Source: CADDYT01 sp035294125
Lineage (GTDB): Bacteria; Chloroflexota; Ktedonobacteria; Ktedonobacterales; Ktedonobacteraceae
Assembly (NCBI GenBank): GCA_035294125.1
Contig: DATGLM010000049.1
Location: 186,001 to 250,000, forward strand
Length of the DNA: 64,000 nucleotides
Reading direction: 5' to 3'
In this document: positions 43,872-52,384 of the stretch, piece by piece
Position numbering within the stretch: position 1 is the first letter of the stretch
Layout: the number at the start of each line of letters is the position of its first letter
Notes under the pieces: generated by a model
What the model saw: the letters and a program-made list of their open reading frames with translations, nothing else
What the model was told of the DNA's origin: nothing
The model's database searches: none
Made by a program: the position numbers and the translations under genes

Positions 43872-43968
43872 CAAACATGTCATGCTGAGCGCAGCGAAGC
43901 ATATCTGGTAGCTATTATGATCAGGTAGTTGCCTCAGATGCTTCGCTGCGCTCAGCATGACACGTTTG
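43872..43968. repeat. 31-bp inverted repeat (dispersed palindrome family)
   Basis: Arms 43872-43902 and 43938-43968 match at 30 of 31 bases around a 35-base loop; the core is TGTCATGCTGAGCGCAGCG. The same core forms the ends of the 382-bp element at 30416-30797, and a single arm precedes the ABC ATPase near 40953. It may also end the ABC transcript. Confidence 0.8.
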
Positions 43969-43984
43969 TCAGTTGCCAGGATGC

Positions 43985-44164
43985 CTACAGTTCTTCCCCC
44001 ACACGAATCGACCCCGGCAGCCAGCGATGCATAATCTGCAAGCCGTTGGGATAGGCTTTGCAACGGGCCTGTGGTAGATGAGAGTGCGCCTCTAGCCAGT
44101 TGCGGGCGCGCTCTCTGGCATGCTGCTCATCTTTAGCATAGACATGGATGATCTTCCCATATCT
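43985..44164 (-). pseudogene. Remnant of a small unknown gene
   Basis: Reverse reading is open and protein-like: GKIIHVYAKDEQHARERARN, then WLEAHSHLPQARCKAYPNG, LQIMHRWLPGSIRVGEEL and a stop. No start codon with a ribosome-binding site is found before it meets the XRE-type sequence on the other strand near 44165, so the 5' end seems lost. I do not recognise the family with certainty. Confidence 0.4.
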
Positions 44165-44336
44165 GCCATTTGACGCGACGAAACTATCACAACGTTCTGA
44201 GGTAGCATATAATACAGTTCGTCGTCTCTGGCGAAACCCTTATACTGATGTGACTATCTCCACATTGCAGCGGTTGGCAGATGTGTTAGGCGTCAATGTA
44301 AACGAACTACTTGAGTCTGTACCGGATGAGGAGTAA
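44148..44336 (+). pseudogene. N-terminally truncated XRE/Cro-type helix-turn-helix protein
   Basis: 62 codons. From residue 10 it reads TKLSQRSEVAYNTVRRLWRN, then VTISTLQRLADVLGVNVNEL, a clear Cro/CI-type helix-turn-helix with its C-terminal helices. Family members normally begin with one more helix (about 12 residues), here replaced by MIFPYLPFDA. There is no ribosome-binding site before the ATG. A junction near 44160 joins it to the reverse-strand remnant. It could still make a short protein. Confidence 0.5.
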
Positions 44337-44365
44337 AAATCCCGGCTCGCCTGCAGAGTGAATGA

Positions 44366-44405
44366 AGAAGAGGGAGGGTAAACGCGCGTTTGCCTTCCCT
44401 CTTCT
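44366..44405. terminator. Bidirectional hairpin terminator
   Basis: 17-base arms (44366-44382, 44389-44405) pair fully with two G-U pairs around the loop CGCGCG. It lies 7 bp past the reverse-strand S9 peptidase stop and 30 bp past the forward XRE remnant. Confidence 0.7.
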
Positions 44406-44412
44406 GAGTTAA

Positions 44413-46380
44413 TTACAGATACTGCTTGAACCAGCGCACCATGCGTTCTTCGAGGTCGAGCAGGTGCTTTTGCTCTCTGGGGCCGTGACCTTCACGGGGG
44501 TAGACGACCAGTTGGGTGGGGACACCACGCTCGCGCAGGGCGCGATAAAAGGCGTAAGCCTGGTTGACGGGGACGCATTCGTCCTTTTCGCCATGCACGA
44601 TCAGTGTGGGGGTGGTGACGCGAGCGGCGTAGGTGATGGCCGAGCGGTCGCGGTAGGCTTGCGGATTTTCCAGCATGTCCGCGTTAATGAAGCGTCTGTC
44701 CCAGTCGGGGATGTTGGACTGCGCGTGGAAGCTGTGGAAATCGCTGATGCCCGCGCCCATCAGCGCCGCCTTGAAACGGTCTGTCTGCGTCACTGCCCAC
44801 GCCGTCATGAAGCCGCCATAGCTCCAGCCCATAATGCCGACGCGATTGGGGTCGACTACGCCCTGCTGGATCAGGTAATCGATGCCGCGCATGATGTCCT
44901 GAAAATCCTTGCCGCCCATATCGCCCAGCACGGCATTGGAGAAGGCGGCGCCGCGCCCCTGGCTGCCGCGAATATTGGGTTCCAGCACGGCAAATCCTGC
45001 CGAGGCCAGCAATTGCCCCCAGAAGCCCCAGCTATCGGTGTAGGCTGCCGATGGCCCGCCATGCACATGCACGATCAACGGCGGCAGGGTGTTCTCCTCT
45101 GTGTGTGGCGGCAATGTCAGCAGCGCATCGATCTGCCAGCCATCCACGCTTTTGTAGCGAATGCGCCTCGTGGGGCCGAGCGCGAAGGTCTCTTCCGCGA
45201 TGGGATTGAGCCGCGTGAGTCTGCGCCACTCGATGCCGTCGGTATTGCCATCCTTACCCGTCAACTCACCGAACCAGACATCATAGGGATGGTCGTGCGT
45301 CGAGTGCGTGACGGCTATGCTGCGCAGGTCGCGTGCGGCAGAGAAGCGCGGACCGGAGCCTTCACCGATCACAAAATCCGGGGCAAGGGCGTGCATCTCG
45401 CCGCTGCCCTCATCCAGAATGCCGATCTGGCCGGTCACGCCCGACCACGCGGCGTAGAGCATGCGCCTGCCATCGGGGAACCAGCGCACGTGGCTCAAGC
45501 TGATCGCGCTATCGGGCGTGAGGTTGCGCACCTCACCGCCCTCAACTGCCTGCACATAAATGTCTCCGCCGACCAGCCCACGATCGCTCCACTGCCCGGT
45601 AACGTAGGCGATGCGGCTGCCATCCGGCGACCACGTGAGGCTGCTGGCCTGCCCTGTCAACTGCGAAATTTGCCGTACCGCGCCGCCGCTCGCCGACACA
45701 ACGCCTACCTGCCCGTTATACCAGTCCGTCTCATCCGGCCTCATCGAGTAGTAGACAGCAATCTGCTTCCCGTCCGGCGACCAGGCATATTCCCAGACCG
45801 TAAGGTTATCGGGCGTGACCGCTTCGGGAATATCGTAGCCGGGGCGTACCGTCCATAGTCTGCGGTGGCGCGCTGGCGTGACCACAAGCGGGTCTTCCTG
45901 CGGCTCCGCGCCTTCCAGCGAGATGAAGGCGATACGGTTGCCATCCGGCGACCATGCCACATCGCTCACCCCGTTCGGCATCGTACACACCTGCTTCGCC
46001 TCGCCGCCCTGTGCCGCAATAACATACAACTGCGGCTTATCCTTCTCGCCCGCCCCAGCCGAAGCGTAGGCAAGCGATGTGCTATCGGGCGACCAGGACG
46101 GGAAGAGATCCTCTTTCGGCCCCTTCGTCAGCGGCTGCGCCTCGCCCCTGCCCGATGTCTCCACCGTCCAGATGCGTACCCGCTCCTTTGGCTGCTCGGC
46201 CACAAATTCCGACAGCAAAAACGCCACGCGCTGCCCATCCGGCGAGATCGTCGCATCGGTCGCCCAGCGCACGCTCAACGACATCCCCGGCTCAATCAAC
46301 TTGCGGGCCTGCGTAGTGCCTGTGGCTGCATGAGAAACACTGCTTGCGCTCTGAGTAGTAATGCTTTGTGATGTGTCCAT
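44413..46380 (-). CDS. S9-family acylaminoacyl/oligopeptidase-like serine peptidase
   Basis: 655 residues. N-terminal TolB-like propeller repeats (WATDATISPDGQRVAFLLS, WSPDGNRIAFIS, WSPDGSRIAYVT) cover about 1-390. The hydrolase domain has the nucleophile in IMGWSYGGFMTAWAV, Asp in HGEKDECVPVNQ and His in YPREGHGPREQ, with HVHGGPSAAYTD as oxyanion side. No signal peptide. AGGAG precedes the ATG. Distinct from the other S9 peptidase in the window in length and propeller sequence. Confidence 0.92.
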   Translation of the reverse strand: MDTSQSITTQSASSVSHAATGTTQARKLIEPGMSLSVRWATDATISPDGQRVAFLLSEFVAEQPKERVRIWTVETSGRGEAQPLTKGPKEDLFPSWSPDSTSLAYASAGAGEKDKPQLYVIAAQGGEAKQVCTMPNGVSDVAWSPDGNRIAFISLEGAEPQEDPLVVTPARHRRLWTVRPGYDIPEAVTPDNLTVWEYAWSPDGKQIAVYYSMRPDETDWYNGQVGVVSASGGAVRQISQLTGQASSLTWSPDGSRIAYVTGQWSDRGLVGGDIYVQAVEGGEVRNLTPDSAISLSHVRWFPDGRRMLYAAWSGVTGQIGILDEGSGEMHALAPDFVIGEGSGPRFSAARDLRSIAVTHSTHDHPYDVWFGELTGKDGNTDGIEWRRLTRLNPIAEETFALGPTRRIRYKSVDGWQIDALLTLPPHTEENTLPPLIVHVHGGPSAAYTDSWGFWGQLLASAGFAVLEPNIRGSQGRGAAFSNAVLGDMGGKDFQDIMRGIDYLIQQGVVDPNRVGIMGWSYGGFMTAWAVTQTDRFKAALMGAGISDFHSFHAQSNIPDWDRRFINADMLENPQAYRDRSAITYAARVTTPTLIVHGEKDECVPVNQAYAFYRALRERGVPTQLVVYPREGHGPREQKHLLDLEERMVRWFKQYL

Positions 46381-46469
46381 GAAAAGAACTCCTGCTTGCT
46401 TCGATAACTGAAGAACGTTGCGCCCTCGTGATATACTTATGCCATGAACATAAGAAAAGAGGAAGCCAG

Positions 46470-47987
46470 ATGATTGAAGCCGTTGATAATTGTATCTCTT
46501 CTCCTATGGGTTCTTCAAGCAGCGGTTCTTCGAATACGAAGAGGGAAGCTCTTTACAGAAAGTTCCGATCAAAAATTTCCATAAATCCGGCGCTTGATCG
46601 CGCCTTAGTGAGCTTCCAGGCAAATAAAAACGGCTCTTTCACAAACTGGTTTAAGTACAGAGAGGGCTTCTCTGAATCGCTGGTTGTGTACCTGCTCCAG
46701 TATTTGAATATGCAGCCTGGTATCCTGCTCGACCCCTTCTCCGGTGGCGGCTCAGCCCTCTTTGCTGCAAGTGGTCTGGGCTGGCAAACGAAGGGAATAG
46801 AGGTTCTTCCTGTTGGCATCTATGCCACCCAGGCGCGAGTGATGGCCCGGCAAGCGGATATTCAGGAACTGCGTCAAGCTATTGACACACTGAAATGTAT
46901 CAACTTTCAGGATTACTACGACTTACAGTACGCGCTCAAGCACATTACTATTACCCGGGGCGCATTTCCACCCACCGAGGAGCAACAACTTACGGGCTAC
47001 ATTGCTTACTGTCACCATATGCCCTGTAGTGAGAGCGTGCGCGGGTTGCTGCTCTATGCTGCGTTTTGCGTGCTTGAAGAGATTAGCTATACGCGAAAAG
47101 ACGGCCAGTATTTACGGTGGGACGTTCGCTCTGGACGCTCTCAGGGGAAGAAGATTTTTAACAAGGGTTATATTTATCCGTTTCGTGAAGCGATCAATGA
47201 AAAACTGAATCAGATCGTTTTTGACCTTGAGGTCCATCCTGTTCAGCAATCGCTCTTTGACGAAAGTGTTTCGCCGGACACGCGAACTTGGCGACCTGAA
47301 CTATATGAAGGTTCATGTCTTGAAATCCTTCCCACAATGGAGGCCGATTCGCTTGATGTGATCTTAACCTCACCCCCTTACGCAAATCGCTACGACTACA
47401 CGCGCACTTATGCTCTTGAACTGGTCTATCTCGGTTGCGATGAAGATAGAGTCAAGCAATTGCGCCAGGCCATGCTTTCCTGTACGGTAGAGAATAAAGA
47501 CAAAAGGGAGAAGATGTATAAGCTGTATAGCGGGCTGGCGAAAGAGGCGGAATTTCGTCGAGTTGAGGAGGTATTCCAGTGTCAGGAGGCATTGCGCGAA
47601 GTATTATCCGTTCTTGAGCAGTATCGAGATCAGGGCCAGTTGAATAATACCAATATTGTCAGGATGGTGCGCAACTATTTCTATGAGATGTGCTTTGTCA
47701 TTTATGAGATGGCGCGACTACTCAAACCCGGCGGAAACGTTATTATGGTCAATGATAATGTTCGTTATGCTGGCGAAGAGGTGCCGGTAGATCTCATCCT
47801 CTCGAATATGGCAGAAGCTTTCGGATTGACGACGCGCCATATCTGGACACTGGAACGCGGGAAGGGAAACAGCAGTCAGCAGATGGGAAATCATGGCCGT
47901 GCTGAGTTGCGTAAGTGTGTCTACGTGTGGGAGAAACGGGGCTTTTTCGCTGTTGTTGTCAGAGGAACAGGTAATCGACTAATGTAG
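46470..47987 (+). CDS. DNA methyltransferase (N4-cytosine/N6-adenine type), apparently orphan
   Basis: About 505 residues. The AdoMet-binding motif I is LLDPFSGGGSALFAA near residue 80. The catalytic motif IV is ILTSPPYANRYDYTRTYALE near residue 300. About 200 residues lie between them, room for a target-recognition domain (motif I before IV). SPPY is most common in m4C enzymes but also in some m6A enzymes. No restriction endonuclease or specificity gene is adjacent. The ATG at 46470 (MIEAVDN) with AGAGGA upstream is preferred over 46428. Base composition is visibly more AT-rich than the neighbours, suggesting recent transfer. Confidence 0.85.
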   Translation: MIEAVDNCISSPMGSSSSGSSNTKREALYRKFRSKISINPALDRALVSFQANKNGSFTNWFKYREGFSESLVVYLLQYLNMQPGILLDPFSGGGSALFAASGLGWQTKGIEVLPVGIYATQARVMARQADIQELRQAIDTLKCINFQDYYDLQYALKHITITRGAFPPTEEQQLTGYIAYCHHMPCSESVRGLLLYAAFCVLEEISYTRKDGQYLRWDVRSGRSQGKKIFNKGYIYPFREAINEKLNQIVFDLEVHPVQQSLFDESVSPDTRTWRPELYEGSCLEILPTMEADSLDVILTSPPYANRYDYTRTYALELVYLGCDEDRVKQLRQAMLSCTVENKDKREKMYKLYSGLAKEAEFRRVEEVFQCQEALREVLSVLEQYRDQGQLNNTNIVRMVRNYFYEMCFVIYEMARLLKPGGNVIMVNDNVRYAGEEVPVDLILSNMAEAFGLTTRHIWTLERGKGNSSQQMGNHGRAELRKCVYVWEKRGFFAVVVRGTGNRLM

Positions 47988-48022
47988 TATTCAACCTGGA
48001 TTTCTGGTTGGGAGAACCAATC

Positions 48023-49321
48023 GTGCGAGAACTTTTTCAAGAACTATTACAGCGACTGGAACAGGGTGAGACGGTGGCGATGGCGACGGTGGTGAAGCGC
48101 AAGGGGTCGGTACCGCGTGAGGTGGGGGCGAAGATGCTGGTGCTGCGCGGCGGCAAGATCAGCGGCACCGTCGGCGGCGGCTGCGGCGAGGCCGAGGTCT
48201 GGCGCAGTGCCCTCAATGTGATCGAGACGCGGCGTCCGAGTATGGTCTCCGTCGATCTCACGGAAGAGATTGCGATGGAGAGCGAGGGCGTCTGCGGCGG
48301 CATCTTCGATGTCTTTGTCCAGCCCTGGTTTAACGACAATCCATCCGAACCAGATCAGCCGTCAATGCGTGATTATGCACAGGCCATCAGCGAGGCATTG
48401 CAGGGCGAGCAGGCCTGCGTGCTTGCCACCGTCATCGCTGCCGGTGGGGCCTGGCGTCCAGCCATCGGCCAGCACATGCTCATCCACGAAAATGGTACCA
48501 GCCTGGGCAACCTCGCACTGCCAAACATGGCTGCGACTCTGAAAGAGCAAATCGTCCAATCCGCGCAAAATGCCATTCTCGCTGGCAAACCCCACGTCGA
48601 AACCATTGGCAATGCAGAGGGCCGCAAAATCAAAACGGGTATGGTAGGGCCAACCCTTGCGGTTGGCCTGGAGAATGCGGTTGGCCTGGAGAATGCGGTT
48701 GGCCTGGGGAATGCGGGCGGTCTGGAAACGGATGCCTGGGCCGAAATATTCATTGAGCCATTCATTCCGCCGCCCGTGCTGCTCATCGCAGGAGCAGGCC
48801 ATATTGCCGCGCCGCTGGCCGCGCTCGGCAGTTTGGTGAACTTCTCCGTCAGCGTCACCGATGATCGCGCCTCGTTTGCCAATCGCGAGCGCTTTCCTGC
48901 CGCAAAGCAGATTCTGGTCGGCGACATTGAAGCTATCCTGCGCAGCTATCCCATCACGTCGCGCACCCATATTGTGCTGGTCACGCGCGCTCACGCCCAT
49001 GATGTGCATGGCTTGCGCGCCGTCATCGACTCTCCGGCGGCCTATATCGGCATGATCGGCAGCCAGCGCCGCGTCTGGGCCGTCTTCAAACTGCTGCACG
49101 ACGAAGGCGTTCCGGCGGAAAAACTCGCCCGCGTGCGCGCCCCCATCGGCCTCGATCTCGGCGGCAGCACCCCTGAAGAGATTGCCCTTTCCATCATGTC
49201 CGAAATCATCCTCATGCGCCATCACGGTAGCGGGCAACCCATGTCCGACGCCCTGCGCAGCCGCTTTATGGAACGATTGCGCCGCCTGGATGAAGGTGAG
49301 GCGGAGGAAGAGGAGAGATAG
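48023..49321 (+). CDS. XdhC/CoxI-family molybdoenzyme maturation protein with repeat insertion
   Basis: About 432 residues. The N-terminal XdhC_CoxI domain has VAMATVVKRKGSVPREVGAK and ISGTVGGGCGEAEV; the C-terminal Rossmann domain has VLLIAGAGHIAAPLAALG and GMIGSQRR. Such proteins deliver sulfurated molybdenum cofactor to xanthine dehydrogenase-type enzymes. No such enzyme is in this window. Between the domains an extra stretch of about 29 residues (VGL-x-NA repeats) comes from an inserted palindrome plus tandem repeats. GTG 48023 behind GGGAGA is the likely start; an in-frame TTG lies at 48008. Confidence 0.88.
   Translation: MRELFQELLQRLEQGETVAMATVVKRKGSVPREVGAKMLVLRGGKISGTVGGGCGEAEVWRSALNVIETRRPSMVSVDLTEEIAMESEGVCGGIFDVFVQPWFNDNPSEPDQPSMRDYAQAISEALQGEQACVLATVIAAGGAWRPAIGQHMLIHENGTSLGNLALPNMAATLKEQIVQSAQNAILAGKPHVETIGNAEGRKIKTGMVGPTLAVGLENAVGLENAVGLGNAGGLETDAWAEIFIEPFIPPPVLLIAGAGHIAAPLAALGSLVNFSVSVTDDRASFANRERFPAAKQILVGDIEAILRSYPITSRTHIVLVTRAHAHDVHGLRAVIDSPAAYIGMIGSQRRVWAVFKLLHDEGVPAEKLARVRAPIGLDLGGSTPEEIALSIMSEIILMRHHGSGQPMSDALRSRFMERLRRLDEGEAEEEER
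48644..48732 (+). repeat. Palindromic repeat plus 18-bp tandem repeats inside the XdhC-family gene
   Basis: 48644-48670 is 25 of 27 identical to the reverse unit at 30678-30704 of the 382-bp element. The two differences are complementary within the palindrome (CCAACC/GGTTGG instead of CCACCC/GGGTGG). It is followed by tandem 18-bp units at 48661-48678, 48679-48696 and 48697-48714 and a degenerate fourth. Everything stays in frame and encodes VGL-x-NA repeats. Confidence 0.8.
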
Positions 49322-49409
49322 CAAGGTCAGTGGAGCCTTGAACTCGGAGTTTGAAGGCCGTGTACCAGACACCAGAAAAGGGTATACCCACAAAAAGCCA
49401 TCAAACCCC

Positions 49410-49471
49410 TTGACATTTTCCTGACTTCTCCTTCATACTATGTCATAGTGACAGGTCATTATGATATAGTA
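49410..49471 (+). promoter_or_regulatory. Promoter and 36-bp palindromic operator of the PadR-ABC operon
   Basis: TTGACA at 49410-49415 with CATACT at 49434-49439 (spacing 18). A palindrome at 49436-49471, TACTAT...ATAGTA, matches in 16 of 18 arm positions after wobble-type differences (ACTATGTCATAGTGAC against ACTATATCATAATGAC). It covers the -10 and likely start site, 58 bp before the PadR gene. Autorepression by PadR is the natural reading. Confidence 0.7.
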
Positions 49472-49528
49472 CTGGTTATCAGAAAGATTGTCGCATAACC
49501 TGAGTTGGGCAAAAAGAGAGGAGGTGGC

Positions 49529-50176
49529 ATGTACGAACTGATTATTCTGGGCTTGCTGATGCGCTTCCCCGCGCATGGCTATTTCATCGCCAATGTCATC
49601 AATGATATGATAGGTCCGTATGCGCGGCTGAGCAATGGGCGGCTCTATCCTCTGCTGGCAAAGCTGGAGCAGGAGGGGTTGATTGTGGGCAGCACCAGTA
49701 CGGAGGAGACGCCGCGAGGTGAGCGGCAGCAGCGCAGCTACGAGATCACAGATGCCGGACGCGAGCGTTTTCATAAGCTGATGATAGATACTACTTCCAA
49801 TCCGGGCGAGTACCAGAAACTCTTTTTGCATAAGGTGCCGTTGCTCCACCTTGTGAAACATTCGGAGCGCCTGTATCTGCTTGATCACTATCTCAACTAC
49901 TGCCAGGCACACATTTTACATCTGATGGCGGAGAGCGAATATCTTGCTTCCAGAGCCAATGCACCTGTAAGCCTGAGCCAGCTTGAGACAATTCTGGATG
50001 TCATGCAGCACCGCATAGACGAGTGGCGCCTGGAGCTTGAGTGGGCCGGGCAACTACGCGAGAAAGAACTGGCACGGGCGGAAATTCTGGATGAGCAGGG
50101 CAAATGTGTCAGAGGTGCGACAGGAAAGCAATCGGTAAGCAGAGGTCCAATAGAAGCGAAAGAGGGTATTTCATGA
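49529..50176 (+). CDS. PadR-family transcriptional regulator
   Basis: 215 residues. Winged helix ELIILGLLMRFPAHGYFI, LSNGRLYPLLAKLEQEGLI and the wing RSYEITDAGRERF, then a C-terminal helical dimerisation domain (PadR/Vir_act_alpha_C). AGGAGGTGG precedes the ATG at 49529. Its stop overlaps the ABC ATPase start by four bases. Expected to repress this operon through the upstream palindrome and release on binding an exported compound, like other PadR regulators next to ABC exporters. Confidence 0.92.
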   Translation: MYELIILGLLMRFPAHGYFIANVINDMIGPYARLSNGRLYPLLAKLEQEGLIVGSTSTEETPRGERQQRSYEITDAGRERFHKLMIDTTSNPGEYQKLFLHKVPLLHLVKHSERLYLLDHYLNYCQAHILHLMAESEYLASRANAPVSLSQLETILDVMQHRIDEWRLELEWAGQLREKELARAEILDEQGKCVRGATGKQSVSRGPIEAKEGIS

Positions 50177-51162
50177 GTGAGAACACCGCGCAGACACAGG
50201 TTGTACCTGTTTCCGATCAGTCAGCGCAGGCGAAGGTGCCCGCGATAGAAATGATCAACCTGACCAAAACGTTTGGCTCGTTTACGGCAGTCGATTCTTT
50301 GTCTCTGACGGTGCGGCAGGGGGAGGTTTTCGGGCTGCTGGGGCCGAATGGGTCGGGCAAGACGACGACGATTAATATGGTGAGCGGGCTGAGCAAGCCA
50401 ACGGGTGGGACGGTTAAGGTGATGGGCTATGATATTCGCCACCATGTGCGGCAGGTGCACCGCTTGCTCGGCTCAGTGCCCCAGGAAACCGCGCTGTACG
50501 AAGAACTCAGCGCGTGGGCCAATATGGAGTTTCACGCCGACCTCTTTGGCATTCCCCGCAAGGAGAAAATTGGGCGCATTACGGCGATGCTGGAGCTGGT
50601 GCAGTTGCAAGAGCGCAAAGATTCGCCAGTGCGCACCTTTTCCGGTGGCATGAAGCGCCGCCTTGCCCTCGCTCGTGCGCTGCTGCACAATCCTGGCCTG
50701 ATCTACCTCGACGAGCCGACGCTGGGCGTGGATGTGCAGTCGCGCCGCGCCATCTGGGACTATATCCTGTTGCAAAAGGAGCAGGGGAAGACGGTGCTGA
50801 TTACGACCAACTACCTGGAGGAGGCGCAGGTATTGTGCGACCGACTGGCGATCATTGATCATGGTAAGCTGATTGCTGTTGATACGCCGCAGCACTTACA
50901 GCAGGAATATGGCGGCAGCGTGATCGAGGTGGAGACCGCGCAGCCGAGCAAAGAGGTGGGGAAGATTCGCGCTCTGTCCGGCGTCAAAGAGGTCATTCAG
51001 GAGGGGACGCACCTGACCATCACGACGCAGGGGGTGAACAACGTGGTGGCCGAGGTGATCAATATTCTCTCACAGGAGAATGAGATCAAGGTCATCAATA
51101 TTCGCGAACCGAATTTGAACGAGATTTTCCTGCGCCTCACCGGAACGGCCCTGCGCGATTAG
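50173..51162 (+). CDS. ABC-2-type drug/antibiotic exporter ATPase
   Basis: 329 residues. Walker A GPNGSGKTTTINMVSG, signature FSGGMKRRLALARALL, Walker B LIYLDEPTLGVD; a C-terminal domain of about 80 residues follows. ATG 50173 overlaps the PadR stop; GAGGG lies upstream. Partners are the two permeases downstream. Together they form a drug-resistance-type exporter at the cytoplasmic membrane. Confidence 0.93.
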   Translation: MSENTAQTQVVPVSDQSAQAKVPAIEMINLTKTFGSFTAVDSLSLTVRQGEVFGLLGPNGSGKTTTINMVSGLSKPTGGTVKVMGYDIRHHVRQVHRLLGSVPQETALYEELSAWANMEFHADLFGIPRKEKIGRITAMLELVQLQERKDSPVRTFSGGMKRRLALARALLHNPGLIYLDEPTLGVDVQSRRAIWDYILLQKEQGKTVLITTNYLEEAQVLCDRLAIIDHGKLIAVDTPQHLQQEYGGSVIEVETAQPSKEVGKIRALSGVKEVIQEGTHLTITTQGVNNVVAEVINILSQENEIKVINIREPNLNEIFLRLTGTALRD

Positions 51163-51176
51163 GAGAGGAGGCTGAA

Positions 51177-52355
51177 ATGCTGGGAGAACCCGCTGTCGAA
51201 GAGCGAACAGGCGCCGCCGATATGCAAGCGCCGCCTTCTCTCGCGCAAGGCCCGCTATACACGCTGCGTGTTATCCGGGCCTGTATGAAGAAAGATATCA
51301 GAACGGCGCTTACCGAGCGCGTCTTTACCATCATCAGCGTCTTTGTGCCGGTCAATGTCTTGATTTTGATGAGCCTCTTCGTCCTGGGCGGCAGCCACGC
51401 GCCTACTGCTGTGGTGATGTACGACACGGGTCCGCTGGCCCGGCAATTTTACACGGCCATGAACAACGCCCATTCCTTCAGTCTACAAAAGACTAGCGCG
51501 GCGCAGGCGGAACAGATGATCCGGGCAGGGCAGATTGTGGCGGTGGTGACGATCCCCGCCGACTTTGATGCGCGAGTGCGCGCCAACCAGCCAGTGCAGG
51601 TAGGCGTCCAGATTAACAATCTCAACACCGACTTCACGAACGACATTCGCCGGGCGGTGCCGCTCTCGATTACGACCTTCTACGCGAAGGCCTTCCCCGA
51701 TGTGGTGACAATTACGCCCGCCGAGCACGATTTCTACAGCCAGGATACCGATTACGTACCTTACCTGGCGGTCTCCATCCTGGTTGTCGGCCTGATGATC
51801 GGCGGCCTCTTGCAGTCCGGCACGGCCTCGGCGCGCGAGTGGGAGCACGAGACCATCAAAGAATTGCTGCTTTCTCCTGCCAGCCGCTGGGCCATTGTCG
51901 CAGGCAAAATGCTGGCCGCTTGCGTGATGAGCCTTGCTTCGACCGTTGTGGTGCTGCTCGTGCTCATCTTCATCATCGGTGTCTATCCCGCGCACTGGGA
52001 CGAAGTGATCGGCTTCAACCTGCTGTTCCTGCTCATCTTCATCGCCTTCGGCACGTTGCTAGGAACTCTCTTGAAGAATCGGCAACCGGTGACTGCCCTC
52101 TCTTTCGGCATTGCCATCCCGCTCTTTTTCCTGAGCGGCGCGTTTGGCCCCATTTCCTTCGATACCCCGGCCACGCAGTTCCTGGCGCAGCTCTTTCCCG
52201 TCTACTACGCCATTGTGCTGGAGCAGCACGCCTTCCACAATTTCCGGCTCAACACGCTCGGCACCGGCGGCAACGTCCTGGTGATCTGTGCCTACGCACT
52301 CGGTCTGCTGCTGCTTACTACGTGGACCTTGCGACGCGCTACCGTGAGCCATTAA
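51177..52355 (+). CDS. ABC-2 permease with large extracytoplasmic loop, subunit 1
   Basis: 392 residues. One N-terminal helix (VFVPVNVLILMSLFVLGG), an external domain of about 150 residues including VVTIPADFDARVRANQPVQV, then five helices from about residue 200. ABC2_membrane_3/YhgE-type plan. The external part shares NNL-N-x-DFTNDIRR with the next gene, so the two are paralogues. GGAGAGGAGG precedes the ATG. Confidence 0.9.
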   Translation: MLGEPAVEERTGAADMQAPPSLAQGPLYTLRVIRACMKKDIRTALTERVFTIISVFVPVNVLILMSLFVLGGSHAPTAVVMYDTGPLARQFYTAMNNAHSFSLQKTSAAQAEQMIRAGQIVAVVTIPADFDARVRANQPVQVGVQINNLNTDFTNDIRRAVPLSITTFYAKAFPDVVTITPAEHDFYSQDTDYVPYLAVSILVVGLMIGGLLQSGTASAREWEHETIKELLLSPASRWAIVAGKMLAACVMSLASTVVVLLVLIFIIGVYPAHWDEVIGFNLLFLLIFIAFGTLLGTLLKNRQPVTALSFGIAIPLFFLSGAFGPISFDTPATQFLAQLFPVYYAIVLEQHAFHNFRLNTLGTGGNVLVICAYALGLLLLTTWTLRRATVSH

Positions 52356-52384
52356 TTGATGCGGTTTGTTTGAAGGAGATACGT

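Noticed and set aside
44464..45858. 464-codon forward frame opposite the second S9 peptidase
   Set aside because: The reverse strand carries intact propeller repeats and the full catalytic triad; the forward frame has no recognisable motif.
48661..48732. Tandem 18-bp units as a CRISPR array
   Set aside because: Units are contiguous without spacers and translate in frame inside a gene.
51839..52384. N-terminal extension of the second permease overlapping the first permease
   Set aside because: The extension lies in a shifted frame of the first permease and lacks hydrophobic segments. ATG 52385 has a proper ribosome-binding site and begins a normal first helix.
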